A DNA stretch of 64,000 bases from Clitopilus passeckerianus (Eukaryota > Basidiomycota > Agaricomycetes > Agaricales > Entolomataceae): contig CALYLX010000034.1 of the NCBI GenBank assembly GCA_944990035.1, positions 434,001 through 498,000 on the forward strand, read 5' to 3'. The position numbers and the translations under genes were made by a program. The notes under the pieces are model-generated. The model did not search any database. It worked only from the letters and a program-made list of their open reading frames with translations, and was not told the DNA's origin. Shown one piece after another: positions 54,413 to 64,000 of the stretch (its first letter is position 1; every line of letters starts with the position of its first letter).

Positions 54413-56741
54413 ATGCAGCACCCAGAGAACGATGCAGGCGCCAACTTCCGCTTGAGCGACTCTACAATTAACAGCTCACGGGATACAAATGTCCATGTTA
54501 CGCACAACCAGCTTCTAGGCAAAGGTCTGTCCTATCTCGCAACTGTAGAGGCATAACGAGAATCTTGAACATGAACTCGACTCTGCAGATGCCATGAGTA
54601 TCCTGCAGGACCATGTTGCGTTTGGAGCTCTTTTTGACTCAAAAGAGCGATTTGACCCTCCCAAATGCCATCCGGATACACGGAAGGCTGTCCTAGACGC
54701 TATCAATCGTTGGGCCCAGGATCAAGATGACGATTCAAAGCCTATAATGTGGCTTCGGGGTGCAGCGGGGGCGGGGAAATCTGCTATCGCACAAACATCT
54801 GCGGAAGGATGGGAAGAGCTGAAGATCCTCGCTGCAAGTTTTTTCTTTTCACGAACTGCAGCCGGCCGAAATGAGAGCAGTCGTCTCATCCCCACACTGG
54901 CATATCAGCTTTCCCTCTCCGTCCCATCCTCCTGGCCTCATATGCAGGCTGCTCTCCTCCGAGATGTTGGTCTCTTCGAGAGGAGTCTCAAAAAACAGCT
55001 GACCGAACTCATCATCCGCCCGCTAGCAGCAGTAGCCCCCAAAGGAGATTTTGGTTGTCATGTTGTTATTATCGATGGTCTCGATGAATGCTGCATCGAT
55101 CTCCCTGGTCAAGAACATGAAGCACAGCAAAAGGACATACTCGATGCTATCACATCCTACTCAAAGCAGGCAAATTGCCCGCTTCGCTTTCTAATCGCCA
55201 GTCGGCCAGAACGCCAGATACGTGCCAGCTTCTCACGTCGACCTCTCTCAGATTTATCGCGTACTATTGTGTTAGACGAGACACAGAATCCTAACGCTGA
55301 CATCGAGCTGTATCTTGAATGCAGGCTTGGTGAAATCAGATGTAACCATCCTTATCTCGGAGAATCATGGCCTCCCGAGGGCACCATTTCCCTGCTCCTC
55401 CAGAAATCGTCTGGTCACTTCATTTATGCTGCTACTGCGACACGATACCTCGAACGACCTCGGCAGGACCCTCGAGTCGCTTTGGAAGCCATATTAAACA
55501 TCAACGACCTGGACATCAATAGTGATTCGCCGTTTGCTGAACTCGACGCGCTATATATCCTCATTATGCGTTCGATTCAGCCAAGTTCACTCCCAACTGT
55601 GCTGAAAATCTTCGAGCTGATGGGATTCAACGAGTCGTTTCGCCCCCAAATACTCCAGGACTCTATGTGGTATCCGTTCACTAATCTCCCCTACTCCGCT
55701 CCTAACTCCCTGGAGAAGTACCTCTTCCTTCCATCTGGCGCAGTCCATATTCATCTGGTGGATTTACATTCAATTCTAGATGTTCCCTTGGACGGCCATA
55801 CTCCCATCCGGTTCATGCATGCCTCGTTCAGTGAATTCCTTTCCAACCAGGTCAGATCTGGGCCTTTCTATATCGACTGGCTTGAGGCATTTTCTCAGCT
55901 ACAGCCCATTAGACTGAAGCATCTACTGATACAGTCCCTACATAAGAGTTTTGGGCACGAGCCACCACTTGGATACGAGCCGGATTGCCTCGCAATTGAG
56001 CTAGTATGGGGCCTCGCGCCTGAGCATGCTCGGTTTCCTCCGCCTGCCGGTTTTCCTGAGGGATTAGCGGCATTGATTGGGAAGGATGATGAAGCGTTTG
56101 CTTCCTACATCCGGAGCGTTGGGCTAGATAAATATGGCGTTGAACGCAATGTCGAGCAGCTCGAGAAGTATTTGTTTACAATACGGGGGATATGGGATAC
56201 AGACGGCATTGGGACCATCATCACATATTTGAAGGTAAGTAGACCATATCAAATACGACTTTCTTCGAATCTGATTTACCTGTGTACAGCGATGTGGCAT
56301 AGAAAATATCTTGCCATTATCAACCAATCAAGGCCCAACCCCCGTGTCATTCATAGAACGCGACGATCCGTCAACGGGAGACCAATCTGAAGTAGTCATC
56401 TTTCCTGTCTCTTCTATAGTTGGATTCATTCAAGTTATGCCGACAGGAATTGAACGTTGAAGCCGATGCGCTGGCGGAGCCAAGGTGTGATGATCACAAG
56501 GATCAAGTGTCAGAAGCCAAGGTCGATGAGGCTCAGGTAAATCACGTTCGATTCCATCGTGCTAATTTGCATAAATCATGCTGATTGACAGGCTTTATTT
56601 GTCTCTCCCAATGAACAGGAAGCGCCTGAATCAAACAGTACCACACGGAGTTCTACCGCCAACATGGGTTGGAGGCGCGGTTATAAGCAACGACTTACTC
56701 AACTACGGGGGAAAATATTGGATACGAAGCTTTGGCGGTGA
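54413..56741 (+). CDS. NACHT NTPase (NLR-like), copy 2
   Basis: Paralogue of the gene at 40.5 kb. Exon 1 (54413-54524) encodes 37 residues including NFRLSDSTINSSRDTNVHVT. Exon 2 starts at 54589 and carries FDPPKCHPDTR, Walker A GAAGAGKSAIAQT near residue 95, Walker B VVIIDGLDEC, RFLIASRPERQIR and FMHASFSEFL. A 3' intron begins at GTAAGT after TYLK (about 56233) and leads in phase to RCGIENILPLS and TPVSFIERDD. The frame then either stops at 56460 or, after a one-base shift or tiny intron near 56415, continues as LDSFKLCRQELNVEADALAE. From there a good intron (GTAAAT to TTGACAG) leads to the end GWRRGYKQRLTQLRGKILDT at 56741. The second option matches the tail of copy 1. No repeat domain is seen after NACHT. 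Confidence 0.8.
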
Positions 56742-57292
56742 TTTGAGGAGGGTGGCCAGCGATTCTGCGGGATGAATCGATTTGGAATCGGTGGAGGTCT
56801 GTCCACTGTGATACCAGTGAGCCGCCACGGCATGGGCGCCCGAGACCTCGAGCGTAAGTCTAAGGTTAGGGCTTCAAAGCTGTTGGTTGTTGAATTTATT
56901 CGTTTCTGTTGTGTTTCTGTCTGTTCATTCTCTTCTATCTCTCGACCAAACGATGTTCGGCATATGGGAATTCTGATTTTCTTCCCTGCGACAACTTGGC
57001 TTTGCTCGTAAGACACACCTGGAATCGTAAAAGAGTCGAGCTCAACGTCTGATGATTCGCAGTTAGGCTGGTAACCGCACTGCCCCGTGCAAATCGTGGT
57101 TCTTTCCCTTTCAGAGCATAACTTGGGATCAAATGTCTGATGGACTGACAAGAAGCTTGAACAGCATCCTGCAGCAGCTGAGCACGCTGGGGATGCTGTG
57201 CAAGGATGGAATCATTTGGCCATCTGACGGCCACCTGCACCAGTAACCAGGTAGACACGATACGATTCACAACTCAAGCTACGACCACCAGC
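56742..57292. other. intergenic, no gene seen
   Basis: Between NACHT copy 2 and the cullin/NACHT relic. A 150-codon minus-strand frame here has no motif and no splice partner. Confidence 0.4.
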
Positions 57293-57930
57293 ATGACGAT
57301 CTCGATAAATGACAGACTTGCCCACATGGCGTCTGCCAATTCAGATATGGACGAAGTCTGGAGCTATCTCTATGAAGGCACACACCAAGAGTCAGAGAGC
57401 AGCCGAAATCGAGGGCATCACCCTCCTGCAATACTATGCCACGGAATGGGATCAGTACATCGCCGGGTCTAAGCAGGTCAGCCGCCTTTTCGCATATTTG
57501 AACCGCCCAGCCGCACAAGCAGCCACACAGAGGGCAAGTTCGTGGGTTTACCCAATTGACGAAGTAGGCTCTTGGATTGCTACCTGACACCTCCCGTCAT
57601 AATTCACGTCTGTTTTCATCCATTTAGCTAGCATGGGTGGTCTGGCGTGAATGTTTCTTTTCCGATACACTACACCCCAGTGCTCGCATTAAGCTATTGA
57701 AAGCCATCGACGATCTCGCTGCCCTTCGTCGGGATTGGGAGAAAGTTGATCACGATCTTCTCAAGAAAGTCGCCGACTCTCTGTCTACGCTCGGGCTTGA
57801 CAAGCCAGCTATCAACGGAGACGAGACCTCGGAAGACTTGGCAAAGACCTTGGTAAGTTGTTGTGTGATATCGTTGGAACACAGTGGTTTGAAGGACGTT
57901 TTAGAGACTGATCTCGGTGTCTCTTGAACG
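57293..57930 (+). pseudogene. cullin-derived fragment, copy D
   Basis: ATG 57293 leads to DEVWSYLYEG, the first cullin motif. A deletion of about 85 codons near 57385 then joins it, in another frame, to ITLLQYYATEWDQYIAGSKQ and SRLFAYLNR. YPIDE is spliced by a clean intron (to 57628) to LAWVVWRECFF and WEKVDHDLLKKVADSLSTLG. The cullin similarity ends near KTL at 57852. This copy is the only one on the plus strand. Confidence 0.7.
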
Positions 57931-57995
57931 CAAGGATGGAACTGGAGTGGTTTCATATATGGCTTGACCGAGCTTTCCAAATTGCAATCATTGTA

Positions 57996-58462
57996 GTTAT
58001 CAGGTTCCTCATTGCCGGTCGACCAGAATGTCAAATTCGCAAGAGCTTTGAAATTTGAACATCCTAAATTACCGGATTTCACATCCCGTATTCCCCTTGC
58101 TGATACACCGGAGTCAAATGCAGATATCCATATCCTTCTGTTTCTACGGCTTGAATTCAGCGAGCTCAGGGATTGGAATACCTTCCCGTCGCGCGTGAAG
58201 AAGTCATTTATACTTTTTTCGGAAGGGATCAGACCATTTGATTTATGCTTCCATCGTCGTCCGACAAGTTATTTCCTCTCGCCAAGACCCACAGCGCCCA
58301 CTAGAGGGGGTTATCAATCTCAGCATTCATTCCGAAACAGAACAGGATCCTCTTCGAGACATTAATATTTTCTATGCCTATATTCTCATCTCAGTTTCGG
58401 AGGGCTCGTTTGAAATAGTGAAGCACATCTTCTGGGTCCTGCTATACGGGCCATCATGTTAG
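57996..58462 (+). pseudogene. NACHT-gene fragment fused behind cullin copy D
   Basis: RFLIAGRPECQIRKSFE matches RFLIASRPERQIR of the two NACHT genes. After a stop and frame changes come ADTPESNADIHILLFLRLEF, GSDHLIYASIVVRQVI and INIFYAYILISVSEGSFEIV, which parallel the post-NACHT region (NPDADIELFLRCEF, SGHFVYAAVA, LDALYTHILRS). Walker A and B are absent. It directly follows the cullin relic on the same strand. Confidence 0.7.
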
Positions 58463-58802
58463 AATATTGATTGTTAAGGAGTTGCCTACCATTCTTGCCA
58501 TCACTCTTCCGCGGTTCGTTCCTCCTATTTTCCTGCGTCGGCACAAGCACTGGTGGTGGTGGCCGTTGCTTCTTTCACAAAATATTGGGCGAGAATAGTA
58601 AAGGTGACGACTCCAAGGTGGCTCAATATCAACAGGGTATCAATTCGAATAGAAGGACAAAATCAAAAATCAATTTCAGAGTACATATTGGGCAGCAATC
58701 CAGAATCAACGATAATATTCCATATTCCCCACCTGCATTCCCAAATTCAAATCCATCCCCTTCTCAGCACCGCACACGTCGTAGTAGCAACTATTCGAGC
58801 AC

Positions 58803-59148
58803 TCAGACGCAGACATAGCCATTCGGGCAGCAGCCTGGGACGCCGTTCCAGACACCGCAGTAGTAGCCAACGTGGCAGCACCCATTTCCTGCAACGAGTA
58901 AGAATCTCATCAGACCATGTGCACCACATCGAAAGGAACGAAGACAAACCATCGGCACAAGGATAGTAGTTAACAGGGCAAACAGCAGCGGCCTGAGCGC
59001 TCTTGTGTTCGAGGGAGGTCAAACGAGCGACAGCAGGCTTGGCTTCGGTATTCTCGACACCTCGAGGGAGAGGTACAACGGCCATCGCAGGCACGAACTG
59101 GGTGAGCAGGACAGCAAAGGCAAGGATGGGTGCGGTAGAGGGCTTCAT
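58803..59148 (-). CDS. small secreted cysteine-rich protein
   Basis: Two exons joined by an intron of about 60 nt encode roughly 95 residues. ATG 59148 starts a signal peptide (MKPSTAPILAFAVLLTQFVP, cut probably after AMA). A short propeptide-like stretch with Arg/Lys follows (VPLPRGVENTEAK). The Cys-rich end is AVCPVNYYPCADG | GNGCCHVGYYCGVWNGVPGC, then CPNGYVCV and the stop. The eight Cys follow C-x6-C, CC, C, CC, C. This is not the hydrophobin spacing. It fits the many small secreted proteins of mushrooms, some of which are surface or effector-like. The function is unknown. An upstream in-frame extension lacks an ATG. Confidence 0.72.
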
Positions 59149-59250
59149 TGTAGCAGTAGTAGTCACAATTCAGTCGATGGTCGATGATGGTAGTATAGCT
59201 GAGAAGTGCTCAAGCGATTGGATGAAGAAATGGTGCTCGAAGAGGGGGGG

Positions 59251-59257
59251 TTATATA
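59251..59257 (-). promoter_or_regulatory. TATA box of the small secreted protein gene
   Basis: The minus strand reads TATATAA about 103 bp upstream of the ATG, followed by a pyrimidine-rich leader. Confidence 0.45.
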
Positions 59258-61521
59258 CCATTGAGAGGCCGTTCAGGCGCCTGTGTACCGTGAAGCCAGC
59301 GATTGGGATTTCAATTTGAGAGTTGCAAACCATCAGCCGAAGTCAGAAACCTGTCACGGTGTCGCTCAACGTTCGGGAAAAGCATGATACGAATCGAGGG
59401 AGGCTGTCAGAGAGATTCCTAGAAGTGTACAAATCAGCATGGCTGACAACAAATACTAGGTCTTGGCGGACGTACTTGGTCGTTCAACGTACAGGAGGAG
59501 CATCATCATGCTCACACCTCGATTCGTATCAGCCTAGAGGTTCCCGAAAACGATCAAATTCACGGGAAATGAAACAAAAAGTTGGCATTGACAGTGCGGA
59601 AGGGAAGCGAGTATGCGTGAAGGACGGAGCATTGGTGAGCCTCATCGAGTTATGAACGGCACTGCTGTCGATCATTTTGACAAGGCGTGCTGGAACATCA
59701 AGGAAATTCTCGAAACGCCGTCAGCCACCTCCGCCGCCTCAGCTCGCAGAAACGTGTGCTGTATGTGAGGGGAGGACCAGCACCGCGCAACGACTTCATT
59801 TCACTACAGTGTGACTTCCACGAAAGGTTAGACTATAATAAATGCCAACCAGTATCATCAGCGCTGGGAGGACGTCCACAATTGCCCCTTGGATTCTGGG
59901 GCAAGTTGCTGTACTAGTAGGGAAGTCATCAAATTCGCATATGGGAAACTGAAGGATCGTAGCAAGCCTTGGCACAACCTCCGTGACAGATATGAAGTAA
60001 ACGTGCAAGGCGGCGCGAGCGGTGACCATTGAAGAGGAAAGCAGCCACAGAAGCAATAAGGACGAGAGACGATGGTCGAGGGTTATAGAGAGTAGGCGAC
60101 AAGAGTTTTGTACCTGACCATCCAAATGACACCGTGACTCCTTCCGAGGATAACCCACCAGGTTGTCCTGCACGTTCATTCTGAAAGGCCGTGGTCAATC
60201 GAAAGTGTATCAAAGAGGATGATTAAGGCAACGTTCATAGCGGCCGGCCCCTCAGAGTGATACACTGATACCGACGATTCCAGTCAATCTATTCCTCTTT
60301 CCTTCTGTCCCCTTGCTCGTCCTCCGGTCACTTCTGCTTATCCCTTCAGCCCCTAGGTGACTTATTGACGGTTGAGGAATGATAGAGCGCGGGCAAGTTG
60401 AAGCGTAGACGAATCAGTTGAAATAGATAGAAAAGTTAGGACGGTTGTGAGAGAAAGAACAGATTCAGATTTCTGAGCGCCTTTCGAACTCCTAACCCTA
60501 GATCCAAGAGCGCCCAATCAGCTGACTCACGTGCCTCGGCTGATCCATCTCGGGGCCTCTGAATACTAGTACCGACCGGTTTTCCCCAACCGTAGCCGAC
60601 CAGCACTCAGGCTGCTTTTCTTGAAGTCGACTCTTTCAATTGCAATTTGCGCACAACCCGCATCTTGCCCACTGTGCTGCTTGCAAGACCGTCTCAAGAA
60701 CTAAAATTGGCTTCCAAACTTATCCGGCTGCCAAATATGCAAACGCGATTTACCAAGAACCGCCATTCGCATATGGTGTTCCGCTTGCAGCTGGCTTGAA
60801 CCATCAAATACTAATACCGCGACAGCGGCAAACGAACACTACATGTAACCAATAAGCTCATCACTCCCTCTCTCAATCCAATCTCTGTTTCTCCCTCGTC
60901 TCTCCTCCCGCATGCCTTATACTCGAGTACCCAAAGCCAGACGGATGTGGGGTCATCCCTCCTCCATTTGGAAGGAAAGAATGACCAAATAACACTGGCT
61001 AAGAAACCACTAGTGCGACGACTCCCCAAGCCCCTGTCACGGACAGCTCACTCTCAGTCGGCAAAGAAGATATCTCCAATCCAAACCAACGACGATCCTA
61101 GCAGGGTTATGCAGGTTGATTTCGAGTCAGATTCAGATGCGAAAGAAGACAAATCGGATGACGAAGAATATTTTATAGGCAAGGAGGATGAAGGTGTGGC
61201 GGATTCCAAATGACTCCTCAACCGCACATTCTCATCGTATACTGACCACATGGTTATTATGAGTTTCCTATACTTGGTCCTTCAAATAGCCCATCCATCG
61301 GCCATAATCTTGAGTCCGTCTCGAGCATGACTGATGGAAAGAACGAGCCCTATCAGTGAGTCAGGTAACTAACTTTGATGATGTGCGTATTCGCGATGAT
61401 CTCGGCGATTACTGGATCTATAAATGTCAGCGTACTTGAGAGGAGAAAAACTCTATTGTACGAATCCCTTCTAAACACCCAACCGGAGCCAAACCGCGCC
61501 AATCAACCATTTCCCGACGTA
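59258..61521. other. no confident gene
   Basis: Several short frames have no ATG or motif. An acidic stretch at about 61110-61213 (SDSDAKEDKSDDEEYF) ends in a stop and resembles one at 62577-62684. It may be the remains of a duplicated small gene. No element ends were seen. Confidence 0.35.
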
Positions 61522-62354
61522 ATGGCTTCACTGGCCCGGTCTCCCTTCCATGGCATTTACACTTACAGGTAAGCTTCCCACCTCAGCCCGTTGTCCCGTT
61601 GCTAACAATGCCACCCTTTCCAATCAGTGACGAGTTGAACTTTCAACACACCGATAATGGTGCAATGGAGATGCAGCTCTCCCTGGATGATGAAACTCGT
61701 GTAGTCTACGGGCAAGGAAAAGACTCCCTGGGGACATTTGACATCCTGGGTACCGTCATAGATGGCAATCTCCGCGTTGCAAAGTGCTACGTTGGTTCAA
61801 ATGGAAACGCGTCCTGGTTCTATATCGGGGATCGCATAATTTCCCCGCAACTAGCGGACTCCCATGTGAGCCTCGATTCACGAAACTATGTCGGCTGGTG
61901 GGGCGCTGGTACGGATCATTGCCTTGGGTACTTCGCATTTTCCGACGCTAGGAGCTTCAAGAGCGTTGACAAAAATGTTGATGCTGGTTCCTGGGAAGGC
62001 TCTTACGTGCACAATGGGACGACAACCACCATGGCATGCTCAATCGTATTCGCATCAACTTCCGGTCTCGGCTCGCAAGAGGAAATCGTTGGTGCAGGAA
62101 TCGACAGCGCAGGCTCTTTCACGTTGCAGGGACATGCCAAAAGTGGTGGTGAGCTTGTCATTACGAAGAAATATACCGCCGGGCAGGAGTGGACATACTT
62201 CGGCACCTTCAACCGCCAAAATCAGAGCATGTCTGGCCATTGGGGTTCCAATACTTCCTCGCCAAAGGGAACTTTCAGCTTTAAACGAAGCGCATTAGTG
62301 TCGCCGGATCCCATCGAGGTTGGGCAGGCCGAAAGTTGTTGTTGTTGTTGTTGA
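61522..62354 (+). CDS. beta-rich cytosolic protein of unknown function with poly-Cys tail
   Basis: Two exons (61522-61568 and 61628-62354) give 257 residues starting MASLARSPFHGIYTYSDEL. The protein contains two related halves. The first has GTFDILGTVIDGNLRVAKCY, FYIGD and YVGWWGAG...GYFAF. The second has GSFTLQGHAKSGGELVITKK, WTYFGTF and MSGHWGSN...GTFSF. Each looks like a lipocalin-like or small beta-barrel unit of the type common in agaricomycetes. No signal peptide is visible. The C-terminus ends ESCCCCC, coded by a (TTG) trinucleotide run. An earlier in-frame ATG at 61378 would add 48 residues. I cannot assign a function. Confidence 0.7.
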
Positions 62355-64000
62355 TTACTGCATGAGGTTCTATACAAGAGCTGCGGGGACCATGCTTCAC
62401 ATACTGGGTTCCCTATCGTAGTACAGTGTTTTGCATATCATTTGAGAGTCGCCTTTGAAGAAATTTCGGTGACTAGGGTACAGGAGGATGCATATGAACC
62501 CCATCCCACTCAAAAGAGTGGCAAGAGGAAACTCACTACCAATACCCACGTCTCATGTGGCAACCGGTTGACAAGCGGGTTCACTCGGGTTGACCTGGAT
62601 TCTTCTACGAGCGAAGGAGGATCGGAGGATGAAGACCTAGAATACCTCACGGCCGAGGAGGAAGGCATTCTGGATTCGGACTGACCGTCCTTGGGCTGTC
62701 GGCGTTCTGCCGTTGTTTTTCTCGTACCTTATACCTGCGGCATGATTATTAAAAGTTTCCAAGTTTATACAGTGTATATCATATATTCGATAGGAGCCTA
62801 TAAAATTCGTGCTTAAGTCTAAGCTGTAGGAGGGGATCAACGTAGGGTTGACGGAGACATCCCATGGCATGGCGCCGAATCGTTAATGGCCCGGGTATTA
62901 TTTCTGGAAGGACCATAAATTTCACTCATACCGTGGACGGTGGAAAGAGAGTACGGGAGAGTTAACGGGAACAAAGGCTAGTATTGGAATCGGATGGATT
63001 GGCGTGAAGAATGGATCTAACAGCGAGCGCCGAGTATGTATATCGAGGGAGTGCTCGGTTAAGAACAGACGTGCTAGTATTAGAGAAGCTCCTAGGACGG
63101 TCTAGAGACTCGATGCCGGTGGTGATATGAGCGTGGCCCGGTAGGGAAGGAGTACCAGATTGCAAAGAGGCCATCAGTTCCAGCGACTCATGAATAGTTG
63201 AATGGGATGCGCGTAGTTGTTGGATATTTCACCAAGCATATACTATAGCAGTCTCCAGCGTCTACGGGAGGAGGTGTACCAAGGAGATCGAAGATTGTCA
63301 GGCTAATTGTTCGGCGCAAGATGTTCGTAGGGGGGAAGATTCAGTTGATACCTTCTCCTCTTCCTTCCGTTGCTCCTGTCCGGTGTCTCGGTCTTGTAGT
63401 TACCACCAGGCATTCTAGCGTTGATTGTGTTAGAGTAGAGTAGAGTAGAACAAGTTCGCACGAGGCAAACGAGGAATCTAGTCCGTTTTAAATGGGGTCT
63501 ACGTTCATTGGCGCTGTAACTGAGACTACGGTTTCCGGAACTCGTGAATGAGCAGGCAAGTACTTGTACTTGTCGGAGATCGGATTAAAAATAGACCCGG
63601 CTGAGAGTTCCAACCAGATCTAGTTACTTCTGCTTCGGAGTTCTAGCCCCCACTGCTCTTGTTCCTCCTCCTTGGTCGCATGTGTTAACTGGGGACCAAA
63701 GTAGAGTGCAGGCCAGAGCGTAGAATCCTTCCGAGGCCGTCCTACTGCACGGTTCAAAGCCGAAGGGGGCAAAAGACCGTGGTCAGTCGAGAGGGTTAAC
63801 AGCAAGAAAACAAGAAAGGGGAGGATTTGAAATCCGAGTACTGAGTCCTCAACTGAGCGCCGAGCCCCTTCTTCCCTTCCTTCCGTTTCTCGCTTCTTGA
63901 TTCCGTTGCCTGGTCTTGCTGGCCTGTTGTTGAGTTGTTCCGTGGGGTGAGATAAGTAAGAAATGGGAGGGTAAATGAGATAGATAGACTAGTTTGAATA
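62355..64000. other. no gene seen
   Basis: An acidic frame at 62442-62684 lacks an ATG and resembles the one near 61.1 kb. A small GTAGA tandem run lies at about 63430-63450. Otherwise there is nothing recognisable up to the window edge. Confidence 0.4.

Noticed and set aside
56699..57151. 150-codon minus-strand frame between NACHT copy 2 and cullin copy D
   Set aside because: No family features, and it overlaps the 3' exon of NACHT copy 2 at its low end.
1..64000. tRNA, rRNA and snRNA genes
   Set aside because: I looked by eye for T-arm boxes (GGTTCGAnTCC) and conserved rRNA blocks on both strands and found none that fold. A tRNAscan-SE and Infernal run would settle it.

Overview
The window is a piece of nuclear genome from a filamentous basidiomycete, most likely an agaricomycete. 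Genes are split by many short introns of about 50-60 nt. Repeat families typical of agaricomycetes are present (Plavaka/KDZ-type transposase, chromodomain Ty3/Gypsy, Tc1-like elements). Recognisable genes include a Pdx2/Sno glutaminase, an S10 carboxypeptidase, a Yta7/ATAD2 AAA-bromodomain protein, NACHT NLR-like proteins and a Crinkler-type N-terminus. No tRNA, rRNA, CRISPR array or operon was seen. Exon joins were made by eye from GT/AG sites and reading frame, so single exon ends may be off.

Layout. (1) 0-8.4 kb holds ordinary genes: an Hrp1-like two-RRM protein (-), a Pdx2/Sno PLP-synthase glutaminase (+), a secreted serine carboxypeptidase (+) and a secreted epoxide-hydrolase-like protein (-). 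(2) 9.2-28.7 kb is a nest of transposons: a 209-bp MITE, an almost intact Tc1 element with 210-bp inverted repeats, a short relative of it, a 7.3-kb chromovirus with an extra ORF after pol, a truncated Tc1 copy, and a Plavaka transposase carrying a solo LTR. On the minus strand this nest separates a Crinkler-type N-terminal gene (26.9-28.7 kb) from a kinase domain (9.2-10.3 kb). I infer that these two may once have been one gene. (3) 29.9-31.0 kb is a mosaic of decayed kinase pieces and an inverted fragment of the neighbouring YTA7 gene. (4) 31.8-36.9 kb is YTA7. (5) 37.4-38.7 kb is a hypothetical gene broken by a 568-bp hAT-like MITE with a perfect 8-bp target duplication.

(6) 38.8-58.5 kb is the most unusual part. 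It holds an F-box-like gene (frameshifted), two full NACHT NTPase genes plus a NACHT fragment, and four cullin-derived loci. The two best-preserved cullin loci keep only the N-terminal, adaptor-binding half of a CUL1-type cullin. They stop before the cullin-homology region that binds RBX1 and is neddylated. A MATE-like transporter and a PAP2 lipid phosphatase lie between them. The pattern looks like a birth-and-death cluster pairing NLRs with cullin-like decoys; this functional reading is inference. (7) 58.8-64 kb holds a very small secreted cysteine-rich protein and a beta-rich cytosolic protein with a poly-Cys tail, then about 1.6 kb without recognisable genes.
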